A DNA stretch of 64,000 bases, taken from NCBI RefSeq assembly GCF_002221525.1, contig NZ_CP011028.1, positions 569,001 through 633,000 of the forward strand, read 5' to 3'. Below, piece after piece: positions 51,111-60,834 of the stretch. Numbering within the stretch: the first letter of the stretch is position 1; each line of letters starts with the position of its first letter. This DNA comes from Pseudoalteromonas espejiana DSM 9414. Lineage in GTDB: Bacteria > Pseudomonadota > Gammaproteobacteria > Enterobacterales > Alteromonadaceae. The position numbers were made by a program, and so were the translations under genes. The notes under the pieces are model-generated. The model searched no databases. It was not told the origin of the DNA and saw only the letters and a program-made list of their open reading frames with translations.

Positions 51111-54100
51111 ATGAGTAAAGGCGTTAACTGGATCATTAGTTGCTTTATAGCCCTCAGCGCTATTGTAAGCTGCCATGTAGGCGCACAAGTTAAACGTTTA
51201 TCCCCAAGCGAAGGCCTTTCACAAAGCTACGTAAATACCATGCTTTTAGATAATAATGGTTATTTGTGGCTTTCTACCGAAGGTGGACTAAACCGCTACG
51301 ATGGTTATCAGGTTATTTCAATCAATGGGCCAAATGGCGAGCTTGAAGAAGCAATTATCGACTGTATATATCAAGACCCAGCGGGCAATATATGGATTGC
51401 TTCTTTATTAGCTGGGTTATTTAAATATGACCCAAGTACCGATACTTACCAACAATTCATATCTCAGCCTACCAGTGAAAAGCAAATTTTAAGTCAGTCT
51501 GTGTTTAGTATGGCTGCGGTTGATGACAAAACGTTATGGATAGGGCGTGGTCGCGACTTTGCAAAATTAGATACGCAAACAGGCGAAATTAGCAGTTTAT
51601 TTGAGCTACCAAAAGAGTACGAAAACACCTTAGTTAGAGAGCTCTTTCATTACAATGGTTATATTTTTATAGGTACTAGCCATGGCGCCTTTGTATTCGA
51701 TATTGCTTCTGAGCAAATAAGGCCCTTAGAGCACCTAAAAGGTGAAGCGGAACATATTTATCAAAATAACGTGAAGTCTTTTTCAGTTATTGAAAACAAC
51801 CAATTGCTTGTCGGTACAGTAAAAGGGTTATATCAGGTAGATATAAGTGATTTACCCGGTATGTTTGAGCGCCCCGACTTACCATTTAAAAACCAAGCAC
51901 TTATAGCTGATCTTAATGTTTGGCGAATCATTAATGAGCACGGAAAATTAGATCTTGCTACTAATAAGGGGTTATTTAAATTTGATTTAGCTAGCAAAGA
52001 GCTTGTTAAAAATACACGTATTACGCAAAGTAAATACAGCCTTTCTGATACCAGTATGATTGATATGGTAAAAGATAAATCGGGCGGTTATTGGTTAGCT
52101 ACAAAAACCGACGGGGCATTTTATTTATCTAACAATAAATACCACTTTAGCAATATAGACGGGAGCCAATTGGGCGGCGATGGTTTGTCGCACCCATCCG
52201 TGTGGGGAATAACCGAATATAACGATGCGCTTTGGCTCGCAACGCATAATGGTTTAACCAAAATCGACTTAAGCACTAACACCAGTAAGGTTTACTTAAA
52301 AAATTATAAAGTCGACTTACTTACTACTGAGTTTAGTATTTACGAAATTATCCCCTATAAAGATAAGCTATGGCTACATACAAACCGAGGCTTATTTGAG
52401 TTTGACCCTACAACGTACCAAATTAACGAACCGACCATAAAAAATGCTAAAAATAGAGAGCTAATAGAGGGCTGGGTTCATGGCGTTACACTTATGCCAA
52501 ATGGCGATTTGTACTATGTGCACTCGGACCACGGTATGTTTGTATATAACATAGATAGCCAAAGTATAACCCGACTAGAAGGTGCGTTTAGTAGTATAGA
52601 GCCGTTTTTAGCACATGGTTTTTCACCTGCACTGGCCACTAAGCCTAATATGCCGCTATTTTTTAATGCCGGTATTTTGTATCAAGTAAACCCAAAAACG
52701 CTTACATTAAACACTATTTATAAAGTGCCTAAGCAGCATGAAAATGTAGCGATTAACGTGCTTTCATACGTACTTGATAACAATAAAATTTTATGGATAT
52801 CGCTATCTAACTTTGGCTTAATAGGTCTTGATGCAACCACTTATAAACTTGTTCATACTATTGATTTAGAAAAAAATAAGTTAGGCACATTACTGTACGA
52901 TATGGTGCTTGATGACGATGGCATGATATGGATGAGTAGCCACAAAGGTATTTGGCGATTAAACCCTGAAACCCTTCATTTTCAACAGTTTACTACAACA
53001 GAAGGGCTGCTTTCTGCAGAGTTTAATAGCAGTGCAATGGCGCATTTAAAAGACGGCCGTATTGCTTATGGTAGTCTCAAAGGAATTACCTATTTCCACC
53101 CAATGGAAAATCAGAACTACCACTCATTAATTGATCACGTAAATATAACGCGAGTTGATTTAATGTCGCGCGACTTATCTATCGATTTAAAGCAGCCATT
53201 AAAAGAGCTTGTTCTTAATCATGACGACATTGGCTTAGAAGTGGCTTTTTCAGCGATGGCGTTTAGTTACCAAGAGCGCATTATTTACGAGTATCAGCTC
53301 GATAACGGACAAAAAACCTATACGCGTAATAATAATAGGGTGCTATTTCCTAAGTTAAACCCCGGTAACTATCAATTAAAGGTGTGGGCAAAAGATCCCT
53401 TAACCGGTGAATACACACCACCTGCAATTTTAAAAATTCGTGTTAAATACCCTTTATGGCGCGCCCCATATTTTATGGTGCTCTATGGCGTACTATTGAT
53501 TGCCTTTATCGCCTTTTGGGTTATGCGCCGCAATAAAGTGCAGCGCATATTAATGGCTGCTAATAAAGAAAGTAAAGAAAGCGAAGCGCGTTTAAAGCTG
53601 GCCTTAGAGGGTAGTGAGTCGGGCATGTGGGACTGGCAATCATCATCTACAAGTATTTATCAGCCTCGCTTATGTAGCGAACTTGGATATCAGCAAGAAA
53701 GCGTTAGCCTTGATGACTACCTTGCTAAAATTCACCCTCAAGATAAGGCATTGTTTAGGCTAGAGTGGTTAGAGTTTTTATCAACAGATAAAGGCTATTT
53801 TAACTGCACTTATCGCCTTCGCCACGCTAAAGGTTACTGGCGTTGGTATAAAGATTTTGGCAAGGTTGTTGAGTGGAATGGCCAATTACCCAAAAAAGTA
53901 GCGGGTACTTACACCAACATGACCCGCGAAATGGTGTTTGAAGAACATGCTCGCTTATTTACCGCCGCGTTTGAGCAAACCCGAGATTGGGTATTTATAC
54001 TAGATAAAAACTTTACTATTCGTGCCTCTAACAAAGCGTTGCAAACCGCCTTTAACTTTCCAAGTGAGCCACGCTCTAGCCGTGCGTTAAATTTAGGTAT

Positions 54101-55616
54101 TTCACGTAGTAGCCAGTTTGATTATTTACGTATTATGCAAAAGCTCAGCGTTGGCGAGCATTTTTCGTGTGAAGACTTAGTTACACTTGCCGGTGGCGAG
54201 CAGCGCCACGTATTAGTTAAAATTAGCGCGGTTGCCGACACTGAGCAGCGCCTGAGTAGCTACGTGATCATTTTAACCGATATACATGCGCAAAAAATGG
54301 CTGAAAACGAACTTCATATATTAGCCAATTACGACTCGCTGACCGGTTTACCTAATCGTATGCTGTTTAACGATAGGGTTGAACACGCAATTGAGCAAGC
54401 ACAGCACCACGACTGTAAAGTGGCCATGCTGCATATAAATATTAAGCGCTTTAAATATTTTAACGATTCGTTTGGTCGTGAAGCTGCCGATGAGTTAATT
54501 AAACAGGTTGCTAAGCGAATCAAACGCTCATTGCGTCCATCGGGCAGTGTGGCACGTTTTGGTGGCGATGAATTTGTTGTGCTTGTTGAAGATGTACAGC
54601 AAATTGAAGAGGTACTCCTTATTTGCTCTAGGTTAATAGAGTCTGTTTGCCAAAATATGCAGTGTAATGATCAAGTAGTAAACATTAATTTGAGCATTGG
54701 TGTGGCAATAGCACCCGATGATGCCACAGAGCATGGTGCACTTCTTAAAGCGGCGAGCATAGCGCTTTATCATGCAAAAGAGTCGCTAGAGAGCAGTTAT
54801 AAATTTTATAAGCAAGAAATGAATCAGCATGTTCAAAAAGCACTGCACTTAGAGTCTTTATTAACTAAAGCATATCAAGAGCATGAGTTTTGTAACTACT
54901 ATCAGCCTATTGTTAACGCTACAACTCAAAAAACAGAAGGCTTTGAAGTGCTACTGCGTTGGCCTGAAAACAACTTAGTTAATACTCAAGAGTTTTCGCT
55001 TGCAGCAGAAGGAATAGGGTTAATTACTAAAATTATGCTGCAAACATTTGCGCGTGCCTTACAAGAGCTTAAGAAGTGGCGTGAAGCCTCTCCTAATTTA
55101 TACCTATCTATAAACCTATCTGCGCTTGATTTTGAGTACGAAGAACTTGTAACAGAAATACATAAAGCGCTCACAAAAGCCGATATCCCCTCAGACGCCA
55201 TTGTGTTTGAAATTACAGAGTCGATTTTAATGCGCGATTCTAAACATGCCTTACACAGTATGGAGCTACTTAAAAAGCTAGGTTGCAGGCTTTATATGGA
55301 TGATTTTGGAACAGGGTATGCGTCACTTACTTATTTAAAGCGCTTTCCTATCGATGTGTTAAAAATAGACCGCAGCTTTGTTCAAGACATTGGGGTAGAC
55401 TCTGATGATGAAGCAATTATTCAATCAACGCTTACTTTGGCGCACAGCTTAGGAAAAGAATGTGTGGCAGAAGGTATTGAAACTAAACAGCAGCTGCACT
55501 TTTTAAAGCAGTTAGGCTGTAATCACTTTCAGGGTTATTTATTTAGTAAGCCAGCGCCTAAAGATGAAGTACTTGCGCTTGTTACAAAAGATTGGAGCGC
55601 CGTATTTAGCCAATAA
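51111..55616 (+). CDS. Two-component-propeller sensor with PAS, GGDEF and EAL domains
   Basis: 1501 residues. Signal peptide (~1-25), periplasmic propeller ~30-680 with repeats such as DNNGYLWLSTEGGLNRYDG and DDDGMIWMSSHKGIWRLNP, Y_Y_Y domain ~700-780, one membrane helix (VLYGVLLIAFIAFWVM), two PAS domains ~825-1060, GGDEF ~1070-1230 and EAL ~1245-1495. Both enzymatic signatures are intact: GGDEF in ARFGGDEFVVL, and EVLLRW, NLSALDF, ITESILM, MDDFGTGYAS and AEGIET. A transmembrane sensor, like PAS-extended YfiN-type proteins with a propeller ectodomain. Which activity dominates cannot be read from sequence. Confidence 0.93.
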   Translation: MSKGVNWIISCFIALSAIVSCHVGAQVKRLSPSEGLSQSYVNTMLLDNNGYLWLSTEGGLNRYDGYQVISINGPNGELEEAIIDCIYQDPAGNIWIASLLAGLFKYDPSTDTYQQFISQPTSEKQILSQSVFSMAAVDDKTLWIGRGRDFAKLDTQTGEISSLFELPKEYENTLVRELFHYNGYIFIGTSHGAFVFDIASEQIRPLEHLKGEAEHIYQNNVKSFSVIENNQLLVGTVKGLYQVDISDLPGMFERPDLPFKNQALIADLNVWRIINEHGKLDLATNKGLFKFDLASKELVKNTRITQSKYSLSDTSMIDMVKDKSGGYWLATKTDGAFYLSNNKYHFSNIDGSQLGGDGLSHPSVWGITEYNDALWLATHNGLTKIDLSTNTSKVYLKNYKVDLLTTEFSIYEIIPYKDKLWLHTNRGLFEFDPTTYQINEPTIKNAKNRELIEGWVHGVTLMPNGDLYYVHSDHGMFVYNIDSQSITRLEGAFSSIEPFLAHGFSPALATKPNMPLFFNAGILYQVNPKTLTLNTIYKVPKQHENVAINVLSYVLDNNKILWISLSNFGLIGLDATTYKLVHTIDLEKNKLGTLLYDMVLDDDGMIWMSSHKGIWRLNPETLHFQQFTTTEGLLSAEFNSSAMAHLKDGRIAYGSLKGITYFHPMENQNYHSLIDHVNITRVDLMSRDLSIDLKQPLKELVLNHDDIGLEVAFSAMAFSYQERIIYEYQLDNGQKTYTRNNNRVLFPKLNPGNYQLKVWAKDPLTGEYTPPAILKIRVKYPLWRAPYFMVLYGVLLIAFIAFWVMRRNKVQRILMAANKESKESEARLKLALEGSESGMWDWQSSSTSIYQPRLCSELGYQQESVSLDDYLAKIHPQDKALFRLEWLEFLSTDKGYFNCTYRLRHAKGYWRWYKDFGKVVEWNGQLPKKVAGTYTNMTREMVFEEHARLFTAAFEQTRDWVFILDKNFTIRASNKALQTAFNFPSEPRSSRALNLGISRSSQFDYLRIMQKLSVGEHFSCEDLVTLAGGEQRHVLVKISAVADTEQRLSSYVIILTDIHAQKMAENELHILANYDSLTGLPNRMLFNDRVEHAIEQAQHHDCKVAMLHINIKRFKYFNDSFGREAADELIKQVAKRIKRSLRPSGSVARFGGDEFVVLVEDVQQIEEVLLICSRLIESVCQNMQCNDQVVNINLSIGVAIAPDDATEHGALLKAASIALYHAKESLESSYKFYKQEMNQHVQKALHLESLLTKAYQEHEFCNYYQPIVNATTQKTEGFEVLLRWPENNLVNTQEFSLAAEGIGLITKIMLQTFARALQELKKWREASPNLYLSINLSALDFEYEELVTEIHKALTKADIPSDAIVFEITESILMRDSKHALHSMELLKKLGCRLYMDDFGTGYASLTYLKRFPIDVLKIDRSFVQDIGVDSDDEAIIQSTLTLAHSLGKECVAEGIETKQQLHFLKQLGCNHFQGYLFSKPAPKDEVLALVTKDWSAVFSQ

Positions 55617-55627
55617 TTTTATATATA

Positions 55628-56575
55628 TTATTGGCGTTTTCCGCAGTGGCGACAAAATAAGTGGCTATTACGTTGGTTAAGCTGAGTTTTTATAGCTTTA
55701 TTTGCCTCAAGTTTACTTAAACCCAGTTTATAGCGAAGTTCTTCTAAGTGCATACGCTGTGAGTCATCTAAGTTGCCGTCATGGAGCTGTTCATGTACGG
55801 CGTCTTCAAAAAACTGACGACGTTTACGAATTTGCTCTGAAAAACTCGATGCGAGTAAACCCGTAGGGATTGCCACCATTCCCATGCTCACTAAGGTGAT
55901 CACCCCACCAAATAGCTTACCTACAGGGGTAATGGGCACAACATCACCATAACCTACCGTGGTAAGCGTAGCCATAGCCCACCACATAGCCGCAGGGATA
56001 GAGCCAAATTTATCAGGTTGTATGTCGTGCTCTAATAAATAAATGCCACACGAGGCGAGTATAAGCACCACCGACATAATAAAAAAAGCTGCTAGTAATG
56101 AGCTGCCCTCATCTTTAAATGCTTGTAATAACAACTGCATTGCACGAGAGTAACGAGTTAGCTTAAATACCCTTAACAGCCTTAATACCCGTAAAAAACG
56201 TAGATCCAGCGGAAATAAAAACATCAGCAAGCTTGGTAATATGGCAATTAGGTCAATAAGGGCCAGCGGCGATAAAAAATAGTGTAAGCGGCGTTTAGCA
56301 TTTGAACCTTCAATGGCGGCGTACTTACTTTTATCTACACTGGCCCAAAGTCTTGCAAGGTATTCAAGGCTAAAAATAGCCACCGAGATCACTTCTAATA
56401 GTAAAAACTGCGTATAGTAGCGCTCATTAATACTTGGTACTGACTCTAATACAATGGCAATCACATTGATCATGATTAAACTAATAAGCGCTACATCGAG
56501 CCTATGCCCGGCTTTTTGGTAATCGCCGGTACCTTCAAAAAGGCGTGCCATTTTTTGCCTAAGGGTTATATTCAT
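55628..56575 (-). CDS. Voltage-gated-type potassium channel
   Basis: 315 residues. Six membrane segments with an S4-like helix (RFLRVLRLLRVFKLTRYSRA), pore and filter TTLTTVGYGDVVP (TVGYGD, K+-selective), and a cytoplasmic C-terminal tail ending CRHCGKRQ, a CxxC pair. Start overlaps the stop of the pat gene by 1 nt, so they share an operon. Confidence 0.92.
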   Translation of the reverse strand: MNITLRQKMARLFEGTGDYQKAGHRLDVALISLIMINVIAIVLESVPSINERYYTQFLLLEVISVAIFSLEYLARLWASVDKSKYAAIEGSNAKRRLHYFLSPLALIDLIAILPSLLMFLFPLDLRFLRVLRLLRVFKLTRYSRAMQLLLQAFKDEGSSLLAAFFIMSVVLILASCGIYLLEHDIQPDKFGSIPAAMWWAMATLTTVGYGDVVPITPVGKLFGGVITLVSMGMVAIPTGLLASSFSEQIRKRRQFFEDAVHEQLHDGNLDDSQRMHLEELRYKLGLSKLEANKAIKTQLNQRNSHLFCRHCGKRQ

Positions 56576-59244
56576 TATTTTAAATTTAACACCATATTTA
56601 TGCTGCCTTCTTCAAAGTCGCGGCTAATGGTAAAACCTAGTTTACGCGCCAGTTCAATCATGCCGGTGTTCTCAGGAAGGGTTATACCTTCAACTACTTC
56701 AACACCTTGGCGTTTACAATGGTTTATGGCTGCGCTCATTAGTATGGTGCCAAGTCCTAAACCTTGATAGTCAGAGCGCACAACGGTAGCAAATTCGGCG
56801 TGTAAGTTATCGGGGTCCATAATTACGCGTGCCACGCCTAACGTGCGGCTTTTGCCCTCAAAGCGCTGACATACAATAAATGCCATTTCACGGTCATAAT
56901 CTATTTGTGTCATTTTAGCGAGTTGATCATGATTAAACTGAGGTAACTCACCAAAAAAGCGCTTGTAGCGATCTTCTTTATTTAGAGATTGATCAAACTC
57001 TTGGTGTGCTTGCTCATCCTCAGGCCTAATGGGTCTGAGTGTGGCTTGAGTATTATTTTTAAGGGTAACTTGTTCAACAAGGTCGATTGGGTAGGGGCGA
57101 ATACACAAACGCTTTCGGTCACTTTGTGCTTGATACCGGTTTAAGGTAACGGTGGCATCAAGAACCAAAAACTGCCCATTGCTGGCAAGTATTGGGTTTA
57201 ATTCCATTGAGCTTATATCGGGTTGGTCTACCACTAACTGAGAAATCCGAGTGAGCAGCGCGCATAAACGGTATTTATCGACTTTTTCAGGTAAAACGCG
57301 TTCTTTTAACACCCCTTTATCGTGAGCCGCTGCAATAAGGTATTTAGCTAAGTTCATATTAAGTGGTGGTAAGGCAACTGCAGCTTGAGCATATTCAAGG
57401 CCATTACCAGCTTCGCCTAGTAATATAACAGGACCAAAGTTTGGCTCTGTTTTAATGGCTATTCTAAGTTCATTAGCCCCTGCGCGCGGTGCCATTTTTT
57501 GCAGCGAAAATCCTTCAATCACCGCATCTGGGTAAGTATTTTTAATACGGATTAGCATTGCAAAGGCAGTTTGCTCAACCTCGTTCGCATCGTTAAGGTT
57601 AAGCACCACACCACCGACTTCTGATTTTGAAGCAATACTTGGGCTAATCAGTTTTAACGCAACAGGAAAGCCAAGCTCTATAGCTTGCTCTTTGGCTTCT
57701 GTTGGCGTGTAGGCGACTTCTGTTTTAATGCACTCAACACCGTAATGGCTCAGTATTTGGCTTGCTTGATGGGTTGGTAAGTAGCTTTGCTCATCATTTA
57801 AAAATTCATTAATAAGCGTTTTAGCTGCGTGCTTATTTATTTTGGCGTCGTCGGTATTTGATTCGGGTGTTTGTGTTAAATGCTTTTGGTTACGACGATA
57901 GCTTACTAAGTGCATAAATGCGCCTACTGCGCCCTCGGGAGTACGGTAGGTCGGAATATTATGATTAGAACACACTCGCCTTGCTGCGTAGGCTGCATCT
58001 TCGCCCATAAAGTTGGTCATTACATAAGGGCGCGCCATATTTGGTATTTTTTGTAAAGTTTGCACTATCATATCGGCGTAATCTTCACTAGGAGCCAAAG
58101 CCGAAGGGGTATGAATAATAAGTAAGTTTTTAACTTCTTTGGCGCGTAATAAAATCTCGAGTGCTTGCTTGTAACGCGCAGGTGCTGAATCGCCAAATAT
58201 ATCCACCGGGTTTGATGTGGTATCTGATTGCGGAATGACCTCATTAAGTGCACTGCGGGTTTCTTCGCTTAGTTCGGCAAGCTTGCCCGAATTTAAAATT
58301 AGCTCATCAACCGCCATTACACCCGGCCCGCCGCCATTGGTTAAAATGGTTAGTTGTTCTACTTTTAATAACTTAGGGTGGATGGCGAGTGTTTGCGTGG
58401 CAGCAAAAAGCTCGCGTAAATCACTCACTCTAAGCATACCAGCACGCTGAAATAGCGCATCATACACGGCATCTGAGCTTTGCTTGCCACCGGAATGAAC
58501 TTCGGCGGCAAGTGCCCCAGCGCCGGTTTTGCCTGTTTTAATAGCAATAACGGGTTTACTAAACGCGGCAGCACGCGCTGCGGATATAAACCCGCGAATA
58601 TCTTCAATATTATCTATATATAATAATATGGCCTTGGTTTTAGCATCGCGCCCTAAAAAATCCAGTAATTCATCAAAGTCTATATCAAGGCAATCACCTA
58701 CCGAAACAAAGTACGAAAAGCCAATTTCTTTGTTTTTAGCCCAATCTAAAATGGTGGAACAAACCGCCGCTGATTGCGATATAAAAGCAAGTTTACCTGG
58801 CGCAGCAACAGTGTGTGAAAAACTTGCGTTTAAGCCAATATGGGGGATAAGTAAGCCTAAACAGTTTGGTCCAAGCAGCGTAACGTTGTGTGCTTGGGCT
58901 GATTCTTTTAATGCTGCTTTTAGCTCATTTGAAAGGCCATCGGCAATGACTATGGCGCTTTTACAACCAAGCTTACCTAACTGTTCAATGATACTTAGTA
59001 GAGTGTTTTTGTTGGTACAAATAACAGCAAGATCAGGTACTTTAGGCAATTCAGCTATGCTTGGGTAGGCAAGTACACCATGTACCGCTGTATGGCTTGG
59101 CGTAACTGGCATTATTGGCCCGTTAAAGCCACCCCGTAACAAATTGCGCATTACTACAAAGCCTGCACGAGTTGACACGTTTGAGGCACCAATAACAGCC
59201 ACCGAGGTAGGTTTAAAAAATTGGCTAATGCGCTTTAAGCTCAT
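56575..59244 (-). CDS. Bifunctional acetate-CoA-ligase-like / GNAT protein (Pat/PatZ-type lysine acetyltransferase)
   Basis: 889 residues. NDP-forming acyl-CoA synthetase part: CoA-binding VAVIGASNVSTRAGF, the LLGPNCLG motif, a succinyl-CoA-ligase-like flavodoxin domain and ATP-grasp (VALKLISPSIASKSEVGGV). C-terminal GNAT (~730-889) with ATVVRSDYQGLGLGTILM. This is the Pat/YfiQ architecture that acetylates enzymes such as acetyl-CoA synthetase. The usual catalytic His of the ligase may be absent; not verified. Confidence 0.92.
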   Translation of the reverse strand: MSLKRISQFFKPTSVAVIGASNVSTRAGFVVMRNLLRGGFNGPIMPVTPSHTAVHGVLAYPSIAELPKVPDLAVICTNKNTLLSIIEQLGKLGCKSAIVIADGLSNELKAALKESAQAHNVTLLGPNCLGLLIPHIGLNASFSHTVAAPGKLAFISQSAAVCSTILDWAKNKEIGFSYFVSVGDCLDIDFDELLDFLGRDAKTKAILLYIDNIEDIRGFISAARAAAFSKPVIAIKTGKTGAGALAAEVHSGGKQSSDAVYDALFQRAGMLRVSDLRELFAATQTLAIHPKLLKVEQLTILTNGGGPGVMAVDELILNSGKLAELSEETRSALNEVIPQSDTTSNPVDIFGDSAPARYKQALEILLRAKEVKNLLIIHTPSALAPSEDYADMIVQTLQKIPNMARPYVMTNFMGEDAAYAARRVCSNHNIPTYRTPEGAVGAFMHLVSYRRNQKHLTQTPESNTDDAKINKHAAKTLINEFLNDEQSYLPTHQASQILSHYGVECIKTEVAYTPTEAKEQAIELGFPVALKLISPSIASKSEVGGVVLNLNDANEVEQTAFAMLIRIKNTYPDAVIEGFSLQKMAPRAGANELRIAIKTEPNFGPVILLGEAGNGLEYAQAAVALPPLNMNLAKYLIAAAHDKGVLKERVLPEKVDKYRLCALLTRISQLVVDQPDISSMELNPILASNGQFLVLDATVTLNRYQAQSDRKRLCIRPYPIDLVEQVTLKNNTQATLRPIRPEDEQAHQEFDQSLNKEDRYKRFFGELPQFNHDQLAKMTQIDYDREMAFIVCQRFEGKSRTLGVARVIMDPDNLHAEFATVVRSDYQGLGLGTILMSAAINHCKRQGVEVVEGITLPENTGMIELARKLGFTISRDFEEGSINMVLNLK

Positions 59245-59358
59245 GGCGTATCCTTGGCTGATAATATTTTGCGTTATTTATACTCTCAATGTACCCTGTT
59301 TGCGGGGTTATTTCGAGCGCCTAGATGCTTATTATTGATATCAATCAAGGAGATTATC

Positions 59359-60075
59359 GTGAATAAAACACCGGGTATTTATACTGTTATTGCTGCTATA
59401 TGTTTAAGTATAGGCCTAATTTTATTAGGGTTTATTATAAAAAGTGCCGCTGTTGATGTAAAAGGGATGGAGCGCAGCGTGCAAGTAAAAGGCTTAGCTG
59501 AGCGTGAGGTTAGTGCCGATACGGTAATTTGGCCACTACAATACAGCGATGCCGACAATAACCTCGAAAAACTAATAAGCAGGGTAGAGCAAAAAAATGC
59601 TGCGGTTATTGCTTTTTTAAAGTTACATGGTTTTGATGATGAGGAAATAAGCGCTGGTAGCCAATCTGTTATTGATAAGCAAGCCCGTGAATACGCTAAC
59701 GAAAATCAAAAGTTTAGATACTTAGTGCGCGCTAACATTATTGTGTATTCAAATGCGCCCGATAAAGTTCAAAATGCATTAAGCAAAGTAAGCCAACTTG
59801 CTAAACAAGGTATTGCAATAGTTCAAGATAGCTACGAAACCAAAGTTGATTATATTTTTACAGGCTTAAACGATATAAAACCTGCCATGGTGCAAGAGGC
59901 CACAGAAAAAGCGCGTGAGGTTGCAACTAAATTTGCAAAAGATTCCAACTCAACACTTGGTAAAATTAAAACGGCGCGCCAAGGTCAATTTAGTATAACT
60001 AACCGTGATTCAAACACGCCACATATCAAAAAGGTGAGGGTAGTCACCAGCGTAGAATATTACTTAAGTGACTAA
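59359..60075 (+). CDS. SIMPL domain (DUF541) protein
   Basis: 238 residues from GTG 59359, with AGGAG six bases upstream; the open frame continues to 59254 but that part has no family features. N-terminal membrane anchor (IYTVIAAICLSIGLILLGFI), then a SIMPL domain from VQVKGLAEREVSADT to VRVVTSVEYYL. Probably periplasmic; function unknown. Convergent with the next gene (overlap 4 nt). Confidence 0.9.
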   Translation: MNKTPGIYTVIAAICLSIGLILLGFIIKSAAVDVKGMERSVQVKGLAEREVSADTVIWPLQYSDADNNLEKLISRVEQKNAAVIAFLKLHGFDDEEISAGSQSVIDKQAREYANENQKFRYLVRANIIVYSNAPDKVQNALSKVSQLAKQGIAIVQDSYETKVDYIFTGLNDIKPAMVQEATEKAREVATKFAKDSNSTLGKIKTARQGQFSITNRDSNTPHIKKVRVVTSVEYYLSD

Positions 60076-60740
60076 ATTGCTCTGATTAAGTGGGCAATTT
60101 GCGCGGTTGAGCGCTGCAGGTAAGCAGCGCTAAGTAAAATACTGGTTTCGTTTATATCTGCGCCTTTTAATATATTTGCCAGCTGCTGTTTAGCGGTTGG
60201 GTTTTGTTTTTGCTCTATTTCCATAAGCGCTAATAATGCTGAAAACTCATGCTTTATTGGCGTGCTAGGTTTATCAGCATAGGCGATATAACAGGCAACA
60301 GGGGTAAGGCCGCGAGCATTTGTTTGTGCAAGGGCTTTTACTAAATCATCGTTAGATTCAAATAACATTAATGAGCGCACATAGTTAAACGCCAGCTTTT
60401 GAGCATTGGCGTGTTTAAATACATTGTGCAGCACATTATTTCCTTGACTATCTTGTACTAAAAAGCCTTTATTTTCTTTTAATGCGGGTGTAAAAAAAGT
60501 TAATGCATCAGTGGTTGTTAATTGGTTTATAAAAGGTGCTGGTGGGGTGTTAGTTGTTAAAATGCGTGTTGCCACATTTTGCATAAAGTCGTATTTAATA
60601 CTCATCCGCAAAGCACTTTCGTAGAGGTGGTTTAACTGCAATGTTTGCTGAGCAGGACTTAACTGTTTAAAGTCGTTATCAAGTTCATCTAGCTGATGCT
60701 TAGCAATTCGCGCATTAAGTAACTGTATGCTTAAATCCAT
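60072..60740 (-). CDS. Unknown protein with ankyrin-like segments
   Basis: 222 residues, wholly helical and cytoplasmic by composition. DSQGNNVLHNVFKHANAQ and TNARGLTPVACYIAYADK look like two ankyrin-type repeats, but they are spaced irregularly. Otherwise no family recognised. Expected to be a protein-binding module. Monocistronic. Confidence 0.7.
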   Translation of the reverse strand: MDLSIQLLNARIAKHQLDELDNDFKQLSPAQQTLQLNHLYESALRMSIKYDFMQNVATRILTTNTPPAPFINQLTTTDALTFFTPALKENKGFLVQDSQGNNVLHNVFKHANAQKLAFNYVRSLMLFESNDDLVKALAQTNARGLTPVACYIAYADKPSTPIKHEFSALLALMEIEQKQNPTAKQQLANILKGADINETSILLSAAYLQRSTAQIAHLIRAI

Positions 60741-60783
60741 TTTATCACTCTACCTCTTAACGTTTTTATTACTATAAAACAAA

Positions 60784-60805
60784 AAAGGTCGCATAAGCGA
60801 CCTTT
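60784..60805 (-). terminator. Terminator of the DUF885 gene
   Basis: AAAGGTCGC paired with GCGACCTTT around ATAA. Preceding A-run gives the T-tract on the minus strand, 30 bp after the stop. Confidence 0.88.
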
Positions 60806-60834
60806 CATATTTAAACAGTTGCTTTAAATTGGTT

